Numbered from the stretch's first letter, positions 18,827-28,208 are shown. The stretch is 64,000 nt of DNA from Tsuneonella suprasediminis (GCF_003605755.1 NZ_RAHJ01000003.1:124001-188000), one strand, 5' to 3'. A program made the numbers and translations. Notes: generated by a model not told the origin, from the sequence alone.

Positions 18827-19045
18827 ATGAAGATCAGCAAGATCGCTCTTGCAACTGCAGCGGCAGCACTCGCTGTTGCACCTGCAGCAGCTCAGGCTGC
18901 TAATGCTGACCGTGCTTCGGCACCGGCAACCAAGTCCACCAAAATGGGCGGTGCGCCGATCGGTGCAATCATCGCTGCTCTGGCCGTTGTGATCGGTGCT
19001 GTGGTGATCGCCACCACTGGCGACGACGAGCCGACCAGCCCGTAG
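18827..19045 (+). CDS. 72-residue secreted/membrane miniprotein B (paralogue)
   Basis: Same plan as its neighbour: signal peptide with Ala-rich h-region ending AAQAA at 21-25, a polar Ser/Thr/Ala/Pro/Lys stretch (residues 27-40, ADRASAPATKSTK), one hydrophobic helix (about 44-63) and an acidic tail DDEPTSP. The two proteins can be aligned without gaps over all 72 residues. A good AAGGGGAAG site precedes the ATG at 18827 and a strong terminator follows at 19087. It has its own 170-bp upstream region, so it may be separately expressed. Function unknown. Confidence 0.82.
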   Translation: MKISKIALATAAAALAVAPAAAQAANADRASAPATKSTKMGGAPIGAIIAALAVVIGAVVIATTGDDEPTSP

Positions 19046-19086
19046 TAATCTGCCGACTTTGTCGGCGTTACTCGGTAGAGATTAAG

Positions 19087-19119
19087 AGGCGGGGCTCCTT
19101 GCGGGGCTCCGCCTTTTTC
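19087..19119 (+). terminator. Rho-independent terminator after miniprotein B
   Basis: A 12-bp stem (19087-19098 with 19103-19114, two G-U wobbles, loop TTGC) followed by a T-run, 41 bp after the stop codon. Confidence 0.9.
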
Positions 19120-19253
19120 TTGCTGTATGGTGAAGCAACTTTGTCATGCCAGCGGTCAAGCGGCGCTTCTGCCTCTGCAACAAGAGATGCGGCTATGTTC
19201 GCGCGTGTTTTTCGTTGCACCGTGATCGTGTCTGCGCGATGCGCGGAGCCGTT

Positions 19254-20462
19254 ATGAAAAAGACCACCGGCCTCAATCGCTCGATCACTTCCAACTGGCG
19301 CCCCGCTACACGTGCAATACGCGGTGGCACCTGGCGTTCGGAAAACGGGGAAACGAGTGAGGCACTGTTCCTCACTTCGGGGTACTCCTACGATGATGCG
19401 GAAACGGTAGCTGCACGCTTTGCCGGTGAAGCGGAAGGAATGACCTATTCGCGCCTGCAAAATCCCACTGTGGCAATGCTGGAAGAACGTATTGCCCTGA
19501 TGGAGGGCGCGGAGGCCTGTCGCACTCAGGCCAGTGGCATGGCGGCGATGACTGCCGCGTTGTTGTGCCAGTTGTCTGCCGGTGACCATATCGTTGCGGC
19601 CCGTGCGGCGTTCGGATCGTGTCGCTGGCTTGTCGACAGCTTGCTGCCGCGTTTCGGCATCGAAACGACTGTCATCGATTCCGCTATCGATAGGGAGTGG
19701 GACAAGGCGATCCGGCCGAACACCAAGGTCTTCTTCTTCGAAACTCCGGCTAACCCAACGCTCGACGTGGTCGATCTGCAGTATATCTGCGATCTCGCCA
19801 AATTGCACGGGATCACTACAGTGGTGGATAACGCATTTGCGACAAGCGTTTTGCAACGCCCGATGGATTTCGGAGCGGATGTGGTTGCATACAGCGCGAC
19901 CAAGCTGATGGACGGGCAGGGGCGCGTTCTTGCGGGTGCTGTATGCGGCAGCCGTGAATGGATCGACGAAGTCCTGCTGCCGTTTCAGCGAAATACCGGC
20001 CCCAATTTGTCTCCGTTCAATGCATGGGTTGTGTTGAAGGGGCTCGAAACGCTCGAATTGCGCGCCATGCGCCAGAGCGAGAGTGCGCTTGAACTGGGGC
20101 GGTTCCTCGAACCGCGTGTCGCACGAATGTTGCACCCCGGCTTGCCGAGCCACCCGCGCCACGAACTTGCCTTGCGCCAGATGCGTGCAACCGGGCCGAT
20201 CTTCGCGTTCGAAGTGCCTGGTGGCCGCCAGCAGGCATTCGCTCTGCTCGATGCGCTCGAACTGATCGATATTTCGAACAACATTGGCGACGCCCGCAGC
20301 CTGATGTGTCATCCGGCCAGTACCACTCATGCCAATATGGGCGAGGAAGCACGGGCGGAAATGGGAGTGACCGAAGGGTTGCTGCGTTTCAATGTTGGGC
20401 TGGAAGATATCGATGATCTGAAAGAGGATCTCGATAGGGCGCTGTCTGCCGCCGGGCTTTAA
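19254..20462 (+). CDS. metZ: O-succinylhomoserine sulfhydrylase
   Basis: A 402-residue PLP enzyme of the Cys/Met metabolism family, making homocysteine directly from O-succinylhomoserine and sulfide. It has YSRLQNPTV, EACRTQASGMAA, the PLP-contact ANPTLDVVDL region, VVDNAFATS, and the Schiff-base lysine Lys217 in YSATKLMDG. The LEDIDDLKEDLDRAL ending and length are typical of MetZ rather than MetB. I chose ATG 19254 (MKKTTGLNRS) preceded by CGGAG; the frame is open to 19146. No SAM riboswitch is obvious in the leader. metA is not in the window. Confidence 0.93.
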   Translation: MKKTTGLNRSITSNWRPATRAIRGGTWRSENGETSEALFLTSGYSYDDAETVAARFAGEAEGMTYSRLQNPTVAMLEERIALMEGAEACRTQASGMAAMTAALLCQLSAGDHIVAARAAFGSCRWLVDSLLPRFGIETTVIDSAIDREWDKAIRPNTKVFFFETPANPTLDVVDLQYICDLAKLHGITTVVDNAFATSVLQRPMDFGADVVAYSATKLMDGQGRVLAGAVCGSREWIDEVLLPFQRNTGPNLSPFNAWVVLKGLETLELRAMRQSESALELGRFLEPRVARMLHPGLPSHPRHELALRQMRATGPIFAFEVPGGRQQAFALLDALELIDISNNIGDARSLMCHPASTTHANMGEEARAEMGVTEGLLRFNVGLEDIDDLKEDLDRALSAAGL

Positions 20463-20821
20463 GTCCCGATCGGGCGGCAGTCGCGGTTCGACCAGCGCAC
20501 TTTTGCTGTTGCCCCCCCCCCCGCGCCTTTCAGCGCGCTGCCTCTGTCCCAAAGCGATGTCCGGGTGGGGTTAAGTGCCTCAATCCTTGCGAGATTGTGC
20601 GACGGGCCACGGCTATGACCGTCGATCGGGCCGGGCTGTGCCATTTGTCGCTCCGGAGCGTGCGGATCTGCGAGCCGACACTCTCTCCGCAATGTCGCAT
20701 TTGTTGAGGTCAGATAACGCGGGACGCGGGGGAGGGGCACCTAGTAAGATATTCTGTATTCTGAAAAATGTGCTAGGTTTCGTTGGTAACGGGACTTTTC
20801 CAACAAGGTATGCGACGGTTG
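20463..20821. other. Intergenic region with an 11-base C tract
   Basis: No gene is supported in these 359 bp. They contain a homopolymer of 11 C residues at 20512-20522 and no clear terminator for metZ. Confidence 0.5.
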
Positions 20822-22165
20822 ATGGATCCACGCGATCACTATGCTGCACTCATCGCGTCTTCGGACGATGGGATAATCGCGAAGGATTTGAGCGGGATTG
20901 TCATCAGCTGGAATCCGGCGGCCGCGCGGCTGTTTGGATGGACCGAAAGCGAAATGGTGGGGTTTTCGATCCGCCGCCTCTTGCCGCCAGATCGGCAGGA
21001 CGAGGAAGATGCGATACTCGCCCGTATCGGGGCGGGGGAGCGTGTGCCTGCCTTTCTTACTCGGCGGCTGCACCGGGATGGCCATGAACTGGATGTGGAA
21101 GTCTCCGTCTCGCCAGTGCGCGATCCTGCCGGGGTGATCGTTGGGGCGAGCACGATCATGCGCGATGCCACCGATCGGGTACTGGCCGAACGGCGGCTGC
21201 GCGAGAGTGAGGCGCGGTTCCGTATGCTGGGCGAAAACATGTCGCAGCTGGCATGGATCGCGGAAGCCGATGGCGCGATCCGATGGTACAACCAGCGATG
21301 GTACCAATATACCGGCACAACGCCTGACGAGATGCGCGAACTTGGCTGGCCGCACTTCCACCATCCAGACCATCTGGATCGGGCATATTCCCGTTTCTTC
21401 AGTTGCGTGGCGCGCGGGGTCGAGTGGGAAGACATCTTCCCTCTGCGGCGGGCCGATGGCGAATGGCGCTGGTTCCTTGGGCGGGCGAAGCCAATTCGGG
21501 ATGACGCGGGCAAAGTCACCCACTGGTTCGGCACCAATACCGATATAACCGAACAGCGCGAGCAGGCCGAACAGATCCAGTTGCTGCTGCAGGAAGTGAA
21601 CCACCGTTCGAAGAACATGCTGGCCAAAGTGCAGGCATTGGCGCGCAGTTCGATCCGGGCCGATCCGGCGCTCGTTCGCCGGTTCGAGGAACGGGTAGGC
21701 AGTCTGGCGGTCAACCAGGACATATTGGTCAGGCGTGACTGGCGCGAAGTACCGATGCGCGAACTCGTGGAACTGCAACTGGCATTTGTGAGCGCGCGTG
21801 AAGATGTGATCGTGCTGGATGGGCCGGACTGTGCACTGAACCCGCGCGCGGCGGAAGTGATCGGGATGGCGCTGCATGAATTGGCCACCAACTCCATCAA
21901 ATACGGTGCCCTGTCAGCGGAAGGCGGTGTTGTTTCCATCACATGGAAAGTTGGCGACGACGCCTTTTCGATCGAATGGGCCGAATCCGGCGGGCCGCCG
22001 GTTGAGCCGCCATTGCACCATGGATTTGGCACGCAGTTGATCCGCGAGATTCCCAAGCGGTCTTTCGCGGCTGAGGTTACGCTCGAATACCCGGCAGATG
22101 GGCTGCGCTGGCGTTTTACCAGCGATGCGCGGGTGCTGACATCCCGTTCTGTGCCAACTGGATGA
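20822..22165 (+). CDS. HWE-family sensor histidine kinase with two PAS domains
   Basis: A 447-residue cytoplasmic kinase without membrane segments. The first PAS domain spans about 5-120 (DGIIAKDLSGIVISWNPAA) and the second about 130-248 (MLGENMSQLAWIAEAD, ending TDITEQREQAEQ). The HWE H-box has phospho-acceptor His261 in QEVNHRSKNMLAKVQALA, the N-box is ALHELATNSIKYGALS, and the defining WxE is in FSIEWAESGG. Such kinases often feed the alphaproteobacterial general stress response (PhyR) or light and redox signalling. No response regulator is nearby. The start is uncertain: ATG 20822 and ATG 20810 are both possible. Confidence 0.9.
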   Translation: MDPRDHYAALIASSDDGIIAKDLSGIVISWNPAAARLFGWTESEMVGFSIRRLLPPDRQDEEDAILARIGAGERVPAFLTRRLHRDGHELDVEVSVSPVRDPAGVIVGASTIMRDATDRVLAERRLRESEARFRMLGENMSQLAWIAEADGAIRWYNQRWYQYTGTTPDEMRELGWPHFHHPDHLDRAYSRFFSCVARGVEWEDIFPLRRADGEWRWFLGRAKPIRDDAGKVTHWFGTNTDITEQREQAEQIQLLLQEVNHRSKNMLAKVQALARSSIRADPALVRRFEERVGSLAVNQDILVRRDWREVPMRELVELQLAFVSAREDVIVLDGPDCALNPRAAEVIGMALHELATNSIKYGALSAEGGVVSITWKVGDDAFSIEWAESGGPPVEPPLHHGFGTQLIREIPKRSFAAEVTLEYPADGLRWRFTSDARVLTSRSVPTG

Positions 22166-22224
22166 GGACGAATTGTGCGGCCCGATTGCACAGCGGGCAG
22201 CGGGGCGCTACGTTCGCATTTGCG

Positions 22225-22623
22225 ATGAAAGAGTTGTTTCAACACGCCGCCAATACCGATGGCATCACCGTGCGCGTGGCGGTGAATTTCCTGCCCGAAC
22301 AGTCCCGCCCGCAAGATGGCAAGTGGTTCTGGGTGTATCACATCCGTATCGAGAACCACCGCGACGAACGGGTGCAGCTGATTACGCGGCACTGGCGCAT
22401 CACCGATGGCAACGGGATAGTGAATATCGTCGATGGCGAGGGGGTTGTGGGCGAACAGCCGACGCTCGCACCGGGGCAGAGCCACGATTATGTGTCGGGT
22501 TGCCCATTGGCGACACCGCATGGGTCGATGGAAGGGTTTTACACGTTTCGTCGCCACGGCGGGGATTTGCTGGAGGTTCGCATCCCCTTCTTCCCGCTCG
22601 CTGCGCCTGCCACAGCGGGCTGA
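22225..22623 (+). CDS. apaG: ApaG family protein
   Basis: A 132-residue protein with the ApaG/DUF525 Ig-like fold, including VYHIRIENHRDERVQLITRHWRITDGNG, VVGEQPTLAPG, and the signature GSMEGFYTFRRHGG. The family has been linked to divalent-cation homeostasis and diadenosine tetraphosphate metabolism, but its molecular function is not settled. ATG 22225 gives the typical length; the open frame upstream runs into the kinase gene. It lies 59 bp after the kinase and may be co-transcribed with it. Confidence 0.92.
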   Translation: MKELFQHAANTDGITVRVAVNFLPEQSRPQDGKWFWVYHIRIENHRDERVQLITRHWRITDGNGIVNIVDGEGVVGEQPTLAPGQSHDYVSGCPLATPHGSMEGFYTFRRHGGDLLEVRIPFFPLAAPATAG

Positions 22624-22858
22624 TCGATCCCCGTTTTTTCCGGGCTGCGAGCGGCAACGGTTCGTCGCTGCCAGAGAACACATGGACCGGATGTTACACA
22701 GTCCTGAAGAGAAAAAATCTCCTTCCCCCAAACGTGCCTGAAAAGCACGATTGAGGGAGAGGGGCGTCTGGCAATGCATGGCCGACAGATTGCCCAAATC
22801 GGGCCGTGTAGGACAGCGCGATTAATCGGGAGGCACCCTGCCGTATCGCGGGTGTGCG

Positions 22859-24241
22859 TTACTGCCCTTCGGCCAGTTTGAGCGACTGCCGGGCCATTGT
22901 TTCGAACGGTGCGATTGCGATTGCTGCATCATCGTATCCGCCATCGGTCAGCGTTGCGATCCGTGACAGGACAGCGTCGGGCACGCCGCGTTCTTTCGCC
23001 GTGGCCATAAACACGGGCTGACTCCACGGCTTACCGGCGCGCACTTTCGCAAAGAACGCGCGGTTGAGATCGGCCAGCCCATCGTGGCCGTGTTCGCGCA
23101 GCGACTGATCGAGCGCTAGCCAGAACACCAACCCGCATTGGTAATGGAGATCGAACTTTCCTTCTGCCGTCGCCCGATCCAGCGGCATGTGGGCCAGACC
23201 TCTGGCGCAATTCGTGCCGGCATGATCGGCGCGTTGCAGCACATATTCACGCTCAGTCGCGCCGCGCCCGGCCAGTGCCAGAGCGGCCATCGCTTCGGCC
23301 CCGCCTTCGTGAATCCACGCCACGGCATCGTCGCCCGGACTTTTGCCGATCTTGTCCTGCTGAAACAGGTGGGCGGCTTCGTGGGCGAAGAACCAGTCGA
23401 GTTCCAACGGTGATCCCTCGGTCGCGCGCTGGCGGGCGTGGGCCCCATCGAAATGCATGAATATCTGGTTGGGCAGTGTGCCCCCCTGAGTGGATTCGCC
23501 GCCGTTCGGCTCCGGGCGGTCGTCCATCGACACGTACAGTTCGGGTACGAAAGACAGTGGCCCATAAATCGCACTGAAATATCGGATCGACTGGGGCAGC
23601 GAACGGTCCAGATGCTGGCGCAGAGCGGTTGGCAGGCCCGGATCGATAATCGCCACAAACCCATCGGCGGCGACCGGTTCCAGATTGCCGACGAAGATAT
23701 TGGTCCCGGCCCCTTCGCTGACAAACTGTGCCTTATCCCGTGTGCGGTGGCCATTGACGCCAATGGTCTTGCCTGCGGCTGCAATGGAAATGGGCAACGC
23801 CTCTTCCCCGTCGCACGGAACAGCGGTGCAGGCCTGAAAATGCCCGGAATAGATCAGCGTACTGCGGTCGCTGAACGGAGAGAAGGGGGCGTAATTTTTC
23901 GGCAGAGCGCGGTAATCGATGGGGATATCGAACGTCAGGCGGTCGAACGATTGTCCATCGGTCCGTTCGATCCGCTCGCCGTCTCCCTCCCTGATCCACC
24001 GGAATTCGCTCCCCTCGGGGTGCCACAAATCTTTGCGGTATCCGCCCAGATTCTGTGCGAAATGCAGGGCCCGAACAGGCTTGGCGAGAGAATATGTCGC
24101 TTCGACGGTATCATCAGAGGCGATGTCCAGCGCCAGAGCAATCGGCGGCGTGGCAATGGATGAGGGCAGGGGTGTCGATGCACACCCCTGCAACCCGATA
24201 ATACATGTGACTACTGAACACGCGTAAACTATTGAACGCAC
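22859..24241 (-). CDS. Putative zinc metallopeptidase lipoprotein
   Basis: A 460-residue envelope protein. I chose GTG 24241, which follows GGAG and yields a lipobox LQGC with Cys20; the frame upstream to 24385 gives no signal peptide. The middle has an M1/M61-like catalytic segment, WFFAHEAAHLFQQDK with HEAAH at 287-291, followed by WIHEGGAEAMAALAL, where Glu312 could be the third zinc ligand as in gluzincins. The N-terminal 200 residues are probably a beta-rich domain. I cannot assign a named family, and substrate is unknown. It is followed in the reverse direction by apaG, with no operon partner. Confidence 0.7.
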   Translation of the reverse strand: MRSIVYACSVVTCIIGLQGCASTPLPSSIATPPIALALDIASDDTVEATYSLAKPVRALHFAQNLGGYRKDLWHPEGSEFRWIREGDGERIERTDGQSFDRLTFDIPIDYRALPKNYAPFSPFSDRSTLIYSGHFQACTAVPCDGEEALPISIAAAGKTIGVNGHRTRDKAQFVSEGAGTNIFVGNLEPVAADGFVAIIDPGLPTALRQHLDRSLPQSIRYFSAIYGPLSFVPELYVSMDDRPEPNGGESTQGGTLPNQIFMHFDGAHARQRATEGSPLELDWFFAHEAAHLFQQDKIGKSPGDDAVAWIHEGGAEAMAALALAGRGATEREYVLQRADHAGTNCARGLAHMPLDRATAEGKFDLHYQCGLVFWLALDQSLREHGHDGLADLNRAFFAKVRAGKPWSQPVFMATAKERGVPDAVLSRIATLTDGGYDDAAIAIAPFETMARQSLKLAEGQ

Positions 24242-24404
24242 AACGTTCTCCGATCCCGAAATTAGACCTGTCGGCTTGCTGTGCGCCAGTAGTCCACGCT
24301 GACTGCTGCTTTGCCGATACGGGCAGGCCACTTTCCAGCGGCCCGCCACGGGAAAAGTATGTAGAGATCGATGGCCGTTCGGCAACCGCGATCAAGCGAC
24401 TGGT

Positions 24405-25898
24405 TTAGCGGGAGAGGTTGTCACCAATAGCGACCTCCGCGTCGCACCCGAACCAATTGCCGAGTGCGGCGATATCCTTACGCACGGATTCCCCAACGAT
24501 ATCGGCGCGGTCAGGGGTCACGGTCAGCACGATACCGCTTTCGTCCTGTTCCAGCGAACTGGTCAGGGCAGCGGTGCCGCTGCCTGCGTCCATTCGTCGG
24601 GCGAGCCGGATGGCGAGACCCCAGCCCATCGCTTCGTGCAATTGCGGCTCGTCTGCCAGCGTGGCCAGATCGGCGGGGATTTCTTTCTGTCCGCAACTGC
24701 CCAGCAGCGCAGCAGCCAGTATCGCGCGCCCTGTGGGATCGATCCCGACCCAGCGTTTGTCCAGTGCCCATTCGCGTGCCTGACTGACCCGCCGGTTCGG
24801 CTCGATCCGGGCAAGCGAGAGCGACAGCATCGCGGCAGCAACCCGCAGGCGTTCGCTGCCATGGCCGCTGCCGTGCGCCAGCGGCGCGGTCCACGCGGCG
24901 ACCCGCGTCGCCTCTGTCACGGCACCGTTGCGCGGACCGGCGAACGCGATGACACTGTCGATCAGCGGGTCTTTCGCCTGTTCGATTTCGGACAGCGTGT
25001 TGTACAGCAGCCCTTCGCGCAGGCCCCAGCCGGAAAACACCAGCCCATCGGGGTTGAGTTCGCCCAGCATCACTTTCAACATAGCGGCGGCATCGGGTAA
25101 AGCCGCCGCGCGCATACTGGAAATGCCCTCGATCGCGGACAGGGTGGCAGGCTCCGTGCGGGCCACCTTTTTCGCCAGTCGCATGGCATCTTCGCTCGAA
25201 AGAACGAAGCCGTGCGGGTCGGTCAGCGGTATCTGCGCCTCACGCATGGCATAAGCGGCGAATGCCCGCCATGTGCCGCCCACGCAATAGAGCGGTCCCT
25301 CGTGCGCCGATGCCCAGCCAACCTTTGCCAGCGCCGAATGGATCGTGCGCTTGAATTTGGCGGAACCCTTTGCGCGCAGATCCGGCAGACGCAGAGTGCC
25401 GAATGGCAAGCTGACGCCGTGATGGCTCTTGCCGCCTTCGATCGACACCAGTTCCAGGCTGCCCCCGCCCAGATCGGCCACGACGCCATAGGCACCGGGA
25501 AACGCCCCGATCACGCCGCTGGCCGATGTCCGCGCTTCCTCTTCGCCCGACAGCAGGCGTGGGTTGAGGCCGAGAGCGGCGACCTGTTTCAGAAACGCCT
25601 TGCCATTGCTGGCGTCGCGCACGGCGGCCGTGGCGACGGTCTGAAGATCGGTGATGCCGTGGTCTTCGATCAGGATACGGAACCGCCTGAGCGCGCCAAT
25701 CGCCTGTTCCATCGCGGCAGTGGGCATCTTGCCCGTCTCGTCCATTTCGCGGCCAAGCCGGGCGCTGACTTTTTCGTTGTGCAACACAGTGGGCGCGCGC
25801 GGCGGCCCGCCGTAAATCACCAGCCGCACGGTGTTGGAACCGATATCGATCACCGCCCGCTGGCTGGCGCGCTCCCGCGCTTCGCTCTTCCGGCTCAC
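24405..25898 (-). CDS. ppx: Exopolyphosphatase, Ppx/GppA family
   Basis: A 497-residue member of the Ppx/GppA phosphatase family (ASKHA fold), hydrolysing polyphosphate or pppGpp. Signatures are AVIDIGSNTVRLVIYGG near residues 15-31, GEEEARTSASGVIGAF, the phosphate-binding VVADLGGGSLELVSI, and SFPFGTLRL-like LPFGTLRLPDL. The C-terminal 180 residues form the helical HD-like part. Its ATG overlaps the ppk1 stop codon by 4 bp (ATGA), so synthesis and breakdown of polyphosphate are translationally coupled. Confidence 0.93.
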   Translation of the reverse strand: MSRKSEARERASQRAVIDIGSNTVRLVIYGGPPRAPTVLHNEKVSARLGREMDETGKMPTAAMEQAIGALRRFRILIEDHGITDLQTVATAAVRDASNGKAFLKQVAALGLNPRLLSGEEEARTSASGVIGAFPGAYGVVADLGGGSLELVSIEGGKSHHGVSLPFGTLRLPDLRAKGSAKFKRTIHSALAKVGWASAHEGPLYCVGGTWRAFAAYAMREAQIPLTDPHGFVLSSEDAMRLAKKVARTEPATLSAIEGISSMRAAALPDAAAMLKVMLGELNPDGLVFSGWGLREGLLYNTLSEIEQAKDPLIDSVIAFAGPRNGAVTEATRVAAWTAPLAHGSGHGSERLRVAAAMLSLSLARIEPNRRVSQAREWALDKRWVGIDPTGRAILAAALLGSCGQKEIPADLATLADEPQLHEAMGWGLAIRLARRMDAGSGTAALTSSLEQDESGIVLTVTPDRADIVGESVRKDIAALGNWFGCDAEVAIGDNLSR

Positions 25899-28078
25899 GC
25901 GCGGCCCCGTCGCAGACTCAGCTTGGGTACGGCCCCGATCCCGGCACCGCCACGCCCGGAGAGCGAGGGATTACGCATGAAATAATCGTGCACGTTGAAA
26001 CCTTCCGCATCGCCACGTTCGACCCGCGTGTAGTCGCCAGAGGCATCGAGCGTCCAGCTTCGTTCGTTATCGAGCAAGTTGGCGACCAGCACCTGATCGA
26101 GCACCTGATTATGCACGGTACGATTGCGGAGCGGAACCAGCGCTTCGACCCGGCGGGTAAGATTGCGGCTCATCGCATCGGCGGACGAAATCCACACGTT
26201 CGCCCGCGCGCTGGGCAGGGCATAGCCATTGGCGAATGCCCAGATGCGGCTGTGTTCGAGAAACCGCCCGATGATCGATTTGACGTGGATATTGTCCGAC
26301 AGGCCGGGCACGCCGGGGCGCAGGCAGCAGATGCCGCGAATGACCAGTTCGATCTCCACCCCGGCCTGGCTCGCTTCGTACAGCCGGTCGATCATGCCCT
26401 TTTCGGTAATCGAATTAAGCTTGGCCCAGATGCCTGCCGGGCGCCCGGCACGGGCGTTCTCGATCTCGCGGTCGATCGCTTCGTACAGCGTTTCGCGCAA
26501 GTCGATGGGGGAAATCGCCAGTGCCTCTGTCTTGCGCGGCTCGACATAGCCGGTCACGAAATTGAACAGCTTGCCTGCATCGCGCGCCAGTTTCGGGTCG
26601 GCGGTGAAATAGGACAGGTCGGTATAGATATTGGCTGTCACCGGATGATAATTGCCGGTGCCGAAGTGGCAATATGTGCGGATGCCATCGTCTTCGCGGC
26701 GCATCACCATCGACACTTTCGCGTGGGTTTTCCATTCGGTGAAGCCGTAGATCACCTGCACCCCGGCGCGTTCCAGTTCTCCGGCCCATTTGAGGTTCTG
26801 CTCTTCGTCGAAGCGGGCTTTCAGTTCGACAACGGCGGTCACCGACTTGCCGTTCTCCGCCGCTTGCGTCAGCGCCTGAATCACCGGGCTTTGATTGCCT
26901 GCGCGATAGAGGGTCTGCTTGATCGACAGCACTGCCGGATCGCTCGCCGCTTGCCGAAGGAAATCGACCACCACTTCGAAACTTTCGTAAGGGTGGTGAA
27001 TAATCATATCTTTTTCGCGGATTGCAGCGAAGCAATCGCCATCGTGTTCCATCACCCGTTCGGGATAGCGGGGGCTGAACGCGGCGAATTTCAGATCGGG
27101 ACGATCTTCGTCCACCACTTGATTCAATCCGCGCAGGCCGAGCATCCCATCGGTTTTGATGACCATCGCCCCTTCGACGCCAAGCTGTTCGCGCAGCAAC
27201 TTTTCTGCTTCGGGATCGCATTGCTGATCGAGTTCGAGTAGCACAACGCGTCCGCGCCGTCGCCGCTGGATCGCTGTGCGGAAGTAACGCACGAGGTCCT
27301 CCGCCTCTTCCTCCACTTCGATGTCGCTGTCGCGGATCACGCGGAACACGCCGTCGCCCACGATCTCAAAACCGGGGAACAGGGCCGGGGCGAAGCGGGT
27401 GACAAGGCTTTCGACCGGCACCCACGTGGCCTCATCCTCGCCCGGCAGCCGCACGAAACGTGGAATGCCGGCGGGGATCAGCACCATCTCGACCAACCCC
27501 TCGCCATCCGATTTGCGGACGAGGTTGAAGATTACCCCCATGCCGAGGTTGGCGACGAACGGGAACGGGTGCGCCGGATCGATTGCCTGTGGGGTCAGTA
27601 CCGGCAGCACCTGATCTTCGAACCATTCGCGCAGCCATTTGATATGGCCGGGCGCAAGGTGTTTTTCGTCAGCGATACGGATGCCCTGATGCGCCAGTCG
27701 CCCGCGCAGATCGGCCAGTGCGGCCTGCTGGGTTTTTTCGATATCGATATACTCGCGGCGGATCGCCGTGAGTTGTTGCGACGGCGTTTTGCCGTCAATC
27801 GACGTTTTGGCGATGCCGCGGCGCACTTGCGCTTCCAGCCCGGCGACGCGGATCATCATGAATTCGTCGAGGTTGGACCCTGAAATCGACAGGAACCGCA
27901 GCCGTTCGAGCAACGGATAACTGGAATTGCGCGCTTCCGCCAGAACACGGCGGTTGAACGCGAGCCAGCTTAGCTCGCGGTTGAAATAGCGCGTCGCCGG
28001 ATCGCCGCTGTCAGCGCTTGTTGCCAATACCTCGCCGGTGGGGGTGAGGGTGAGAGAGCTGTCTGTCGGACCGTCCAT
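25895..28078 (-). CDS. ppk1: Polyphosphate kinase 1
   Basis: A 727-residue PPK1, making polyphosphate from ATP. Order of landmarks: YFNRELSWLAFNRRVL and GSNLDEFMMIRVAGL (N and head domains), KQTLYRAGNQSPV, FDEEQNLKWAGELERAGVQVIYG, the autophosphorylated-His region YCHFGTGNYHP, and AVYTDLSYFT-like IYTDLSYFTADP, ending in an RNR...SWTL tail. ATG 28078 gives the expected start; the open frame extends to 28498 without homologous content. First gene of a ppk-ppx operon, starting 130 bp from a divergent LysR regulator gene. Confidence 0.96.
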   Translation of the reverse strand: MDGPTDSSLTLTPTGEVLATSADSGDPATRYFNRELSWLAFNRRVLAEARNSSYPLLERLRFLSISGSNLDEFMMIRVAGLEAQVRRGIAKTSIDGKTPSQQLTAIRREYIDIEKTQQAALADLRGRLAHQGIRIADEKHLAPGHIKWLREWFEDQVLPVLTPQAIDPAHPFPFVANLGMGVIFNLVRKSDGEGLVEMVLIPAGIPRFVRLPGEDEATWVPVESLVTRFAPALFPGFEIVGDGVFRVIRDSDIEVEEEAEDLVRYFRTAIQRRRRGRVVLLELDQQCDPEAEKLLREQLGVEGAMVIKTDGMLGLRGLNQVVDEDRPDLKFAAFSPRYPERVMEHDGDCFAAIREKDMIIHHPYESFEVVVDFLRQAASDPAVLSIKQTLYRAGNQSPVIQALTQAAENGKSVTAVVELKARFDEEQNLKWAGELERAGVQVIYGFTEWKTHAKVSMVMRREDDGIRTYCHFGTGNYHPVTANIYTDLSYFTADPKLARDAGKLFNFVTGYVEPRKTEALAISPIDLRETLYEAIDREIENARAGRPAGIWAKLNSITEKGMIDRLYEASQAGVEIELVIRGICCLRPGVPGLSDNIHVKSIIGRFLEHSRIWAFANGYALPSARANVWISSADAMSRNLTRRVEALVPLRNRTVHNQVLDQVLVANLLDNERSWTLDASGDYTRVERGDAEGFNVHDYFMRNPSLSGRGGAGIGAVPKLSLRRGRA

Positions 28079-28208
28079 CTTGATTCCGGAAATTGGGAAG
28101 TATCCGTGCCTTGTCTGGCTTATGTTGCAATCAAGTGACTCGTAACACAACTGAGAACAGTCAGATAATTGCCCGATGGCGCGCGATTGGCTATCGGCTT
28201 GCGTCACG

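Noticed and set aside
19120-19254. SAM-type riboswitch upstream of metZ
   Set aside because: I looked for the conserved SAM-II/SAM-V elements and found no matching core; the leader may be unstructured.
19068-20552. 494-codon reverse frame opposite metZ
   Set aside because: No recognisable domain; metZ is complete on the other strand.
28079-28208. Pho box upstream of ppk1
   Set aside because: Some CTG/TGT-like heptamers occur at 11-bp spacing but match only 3-4 of 7 positions, not enough.
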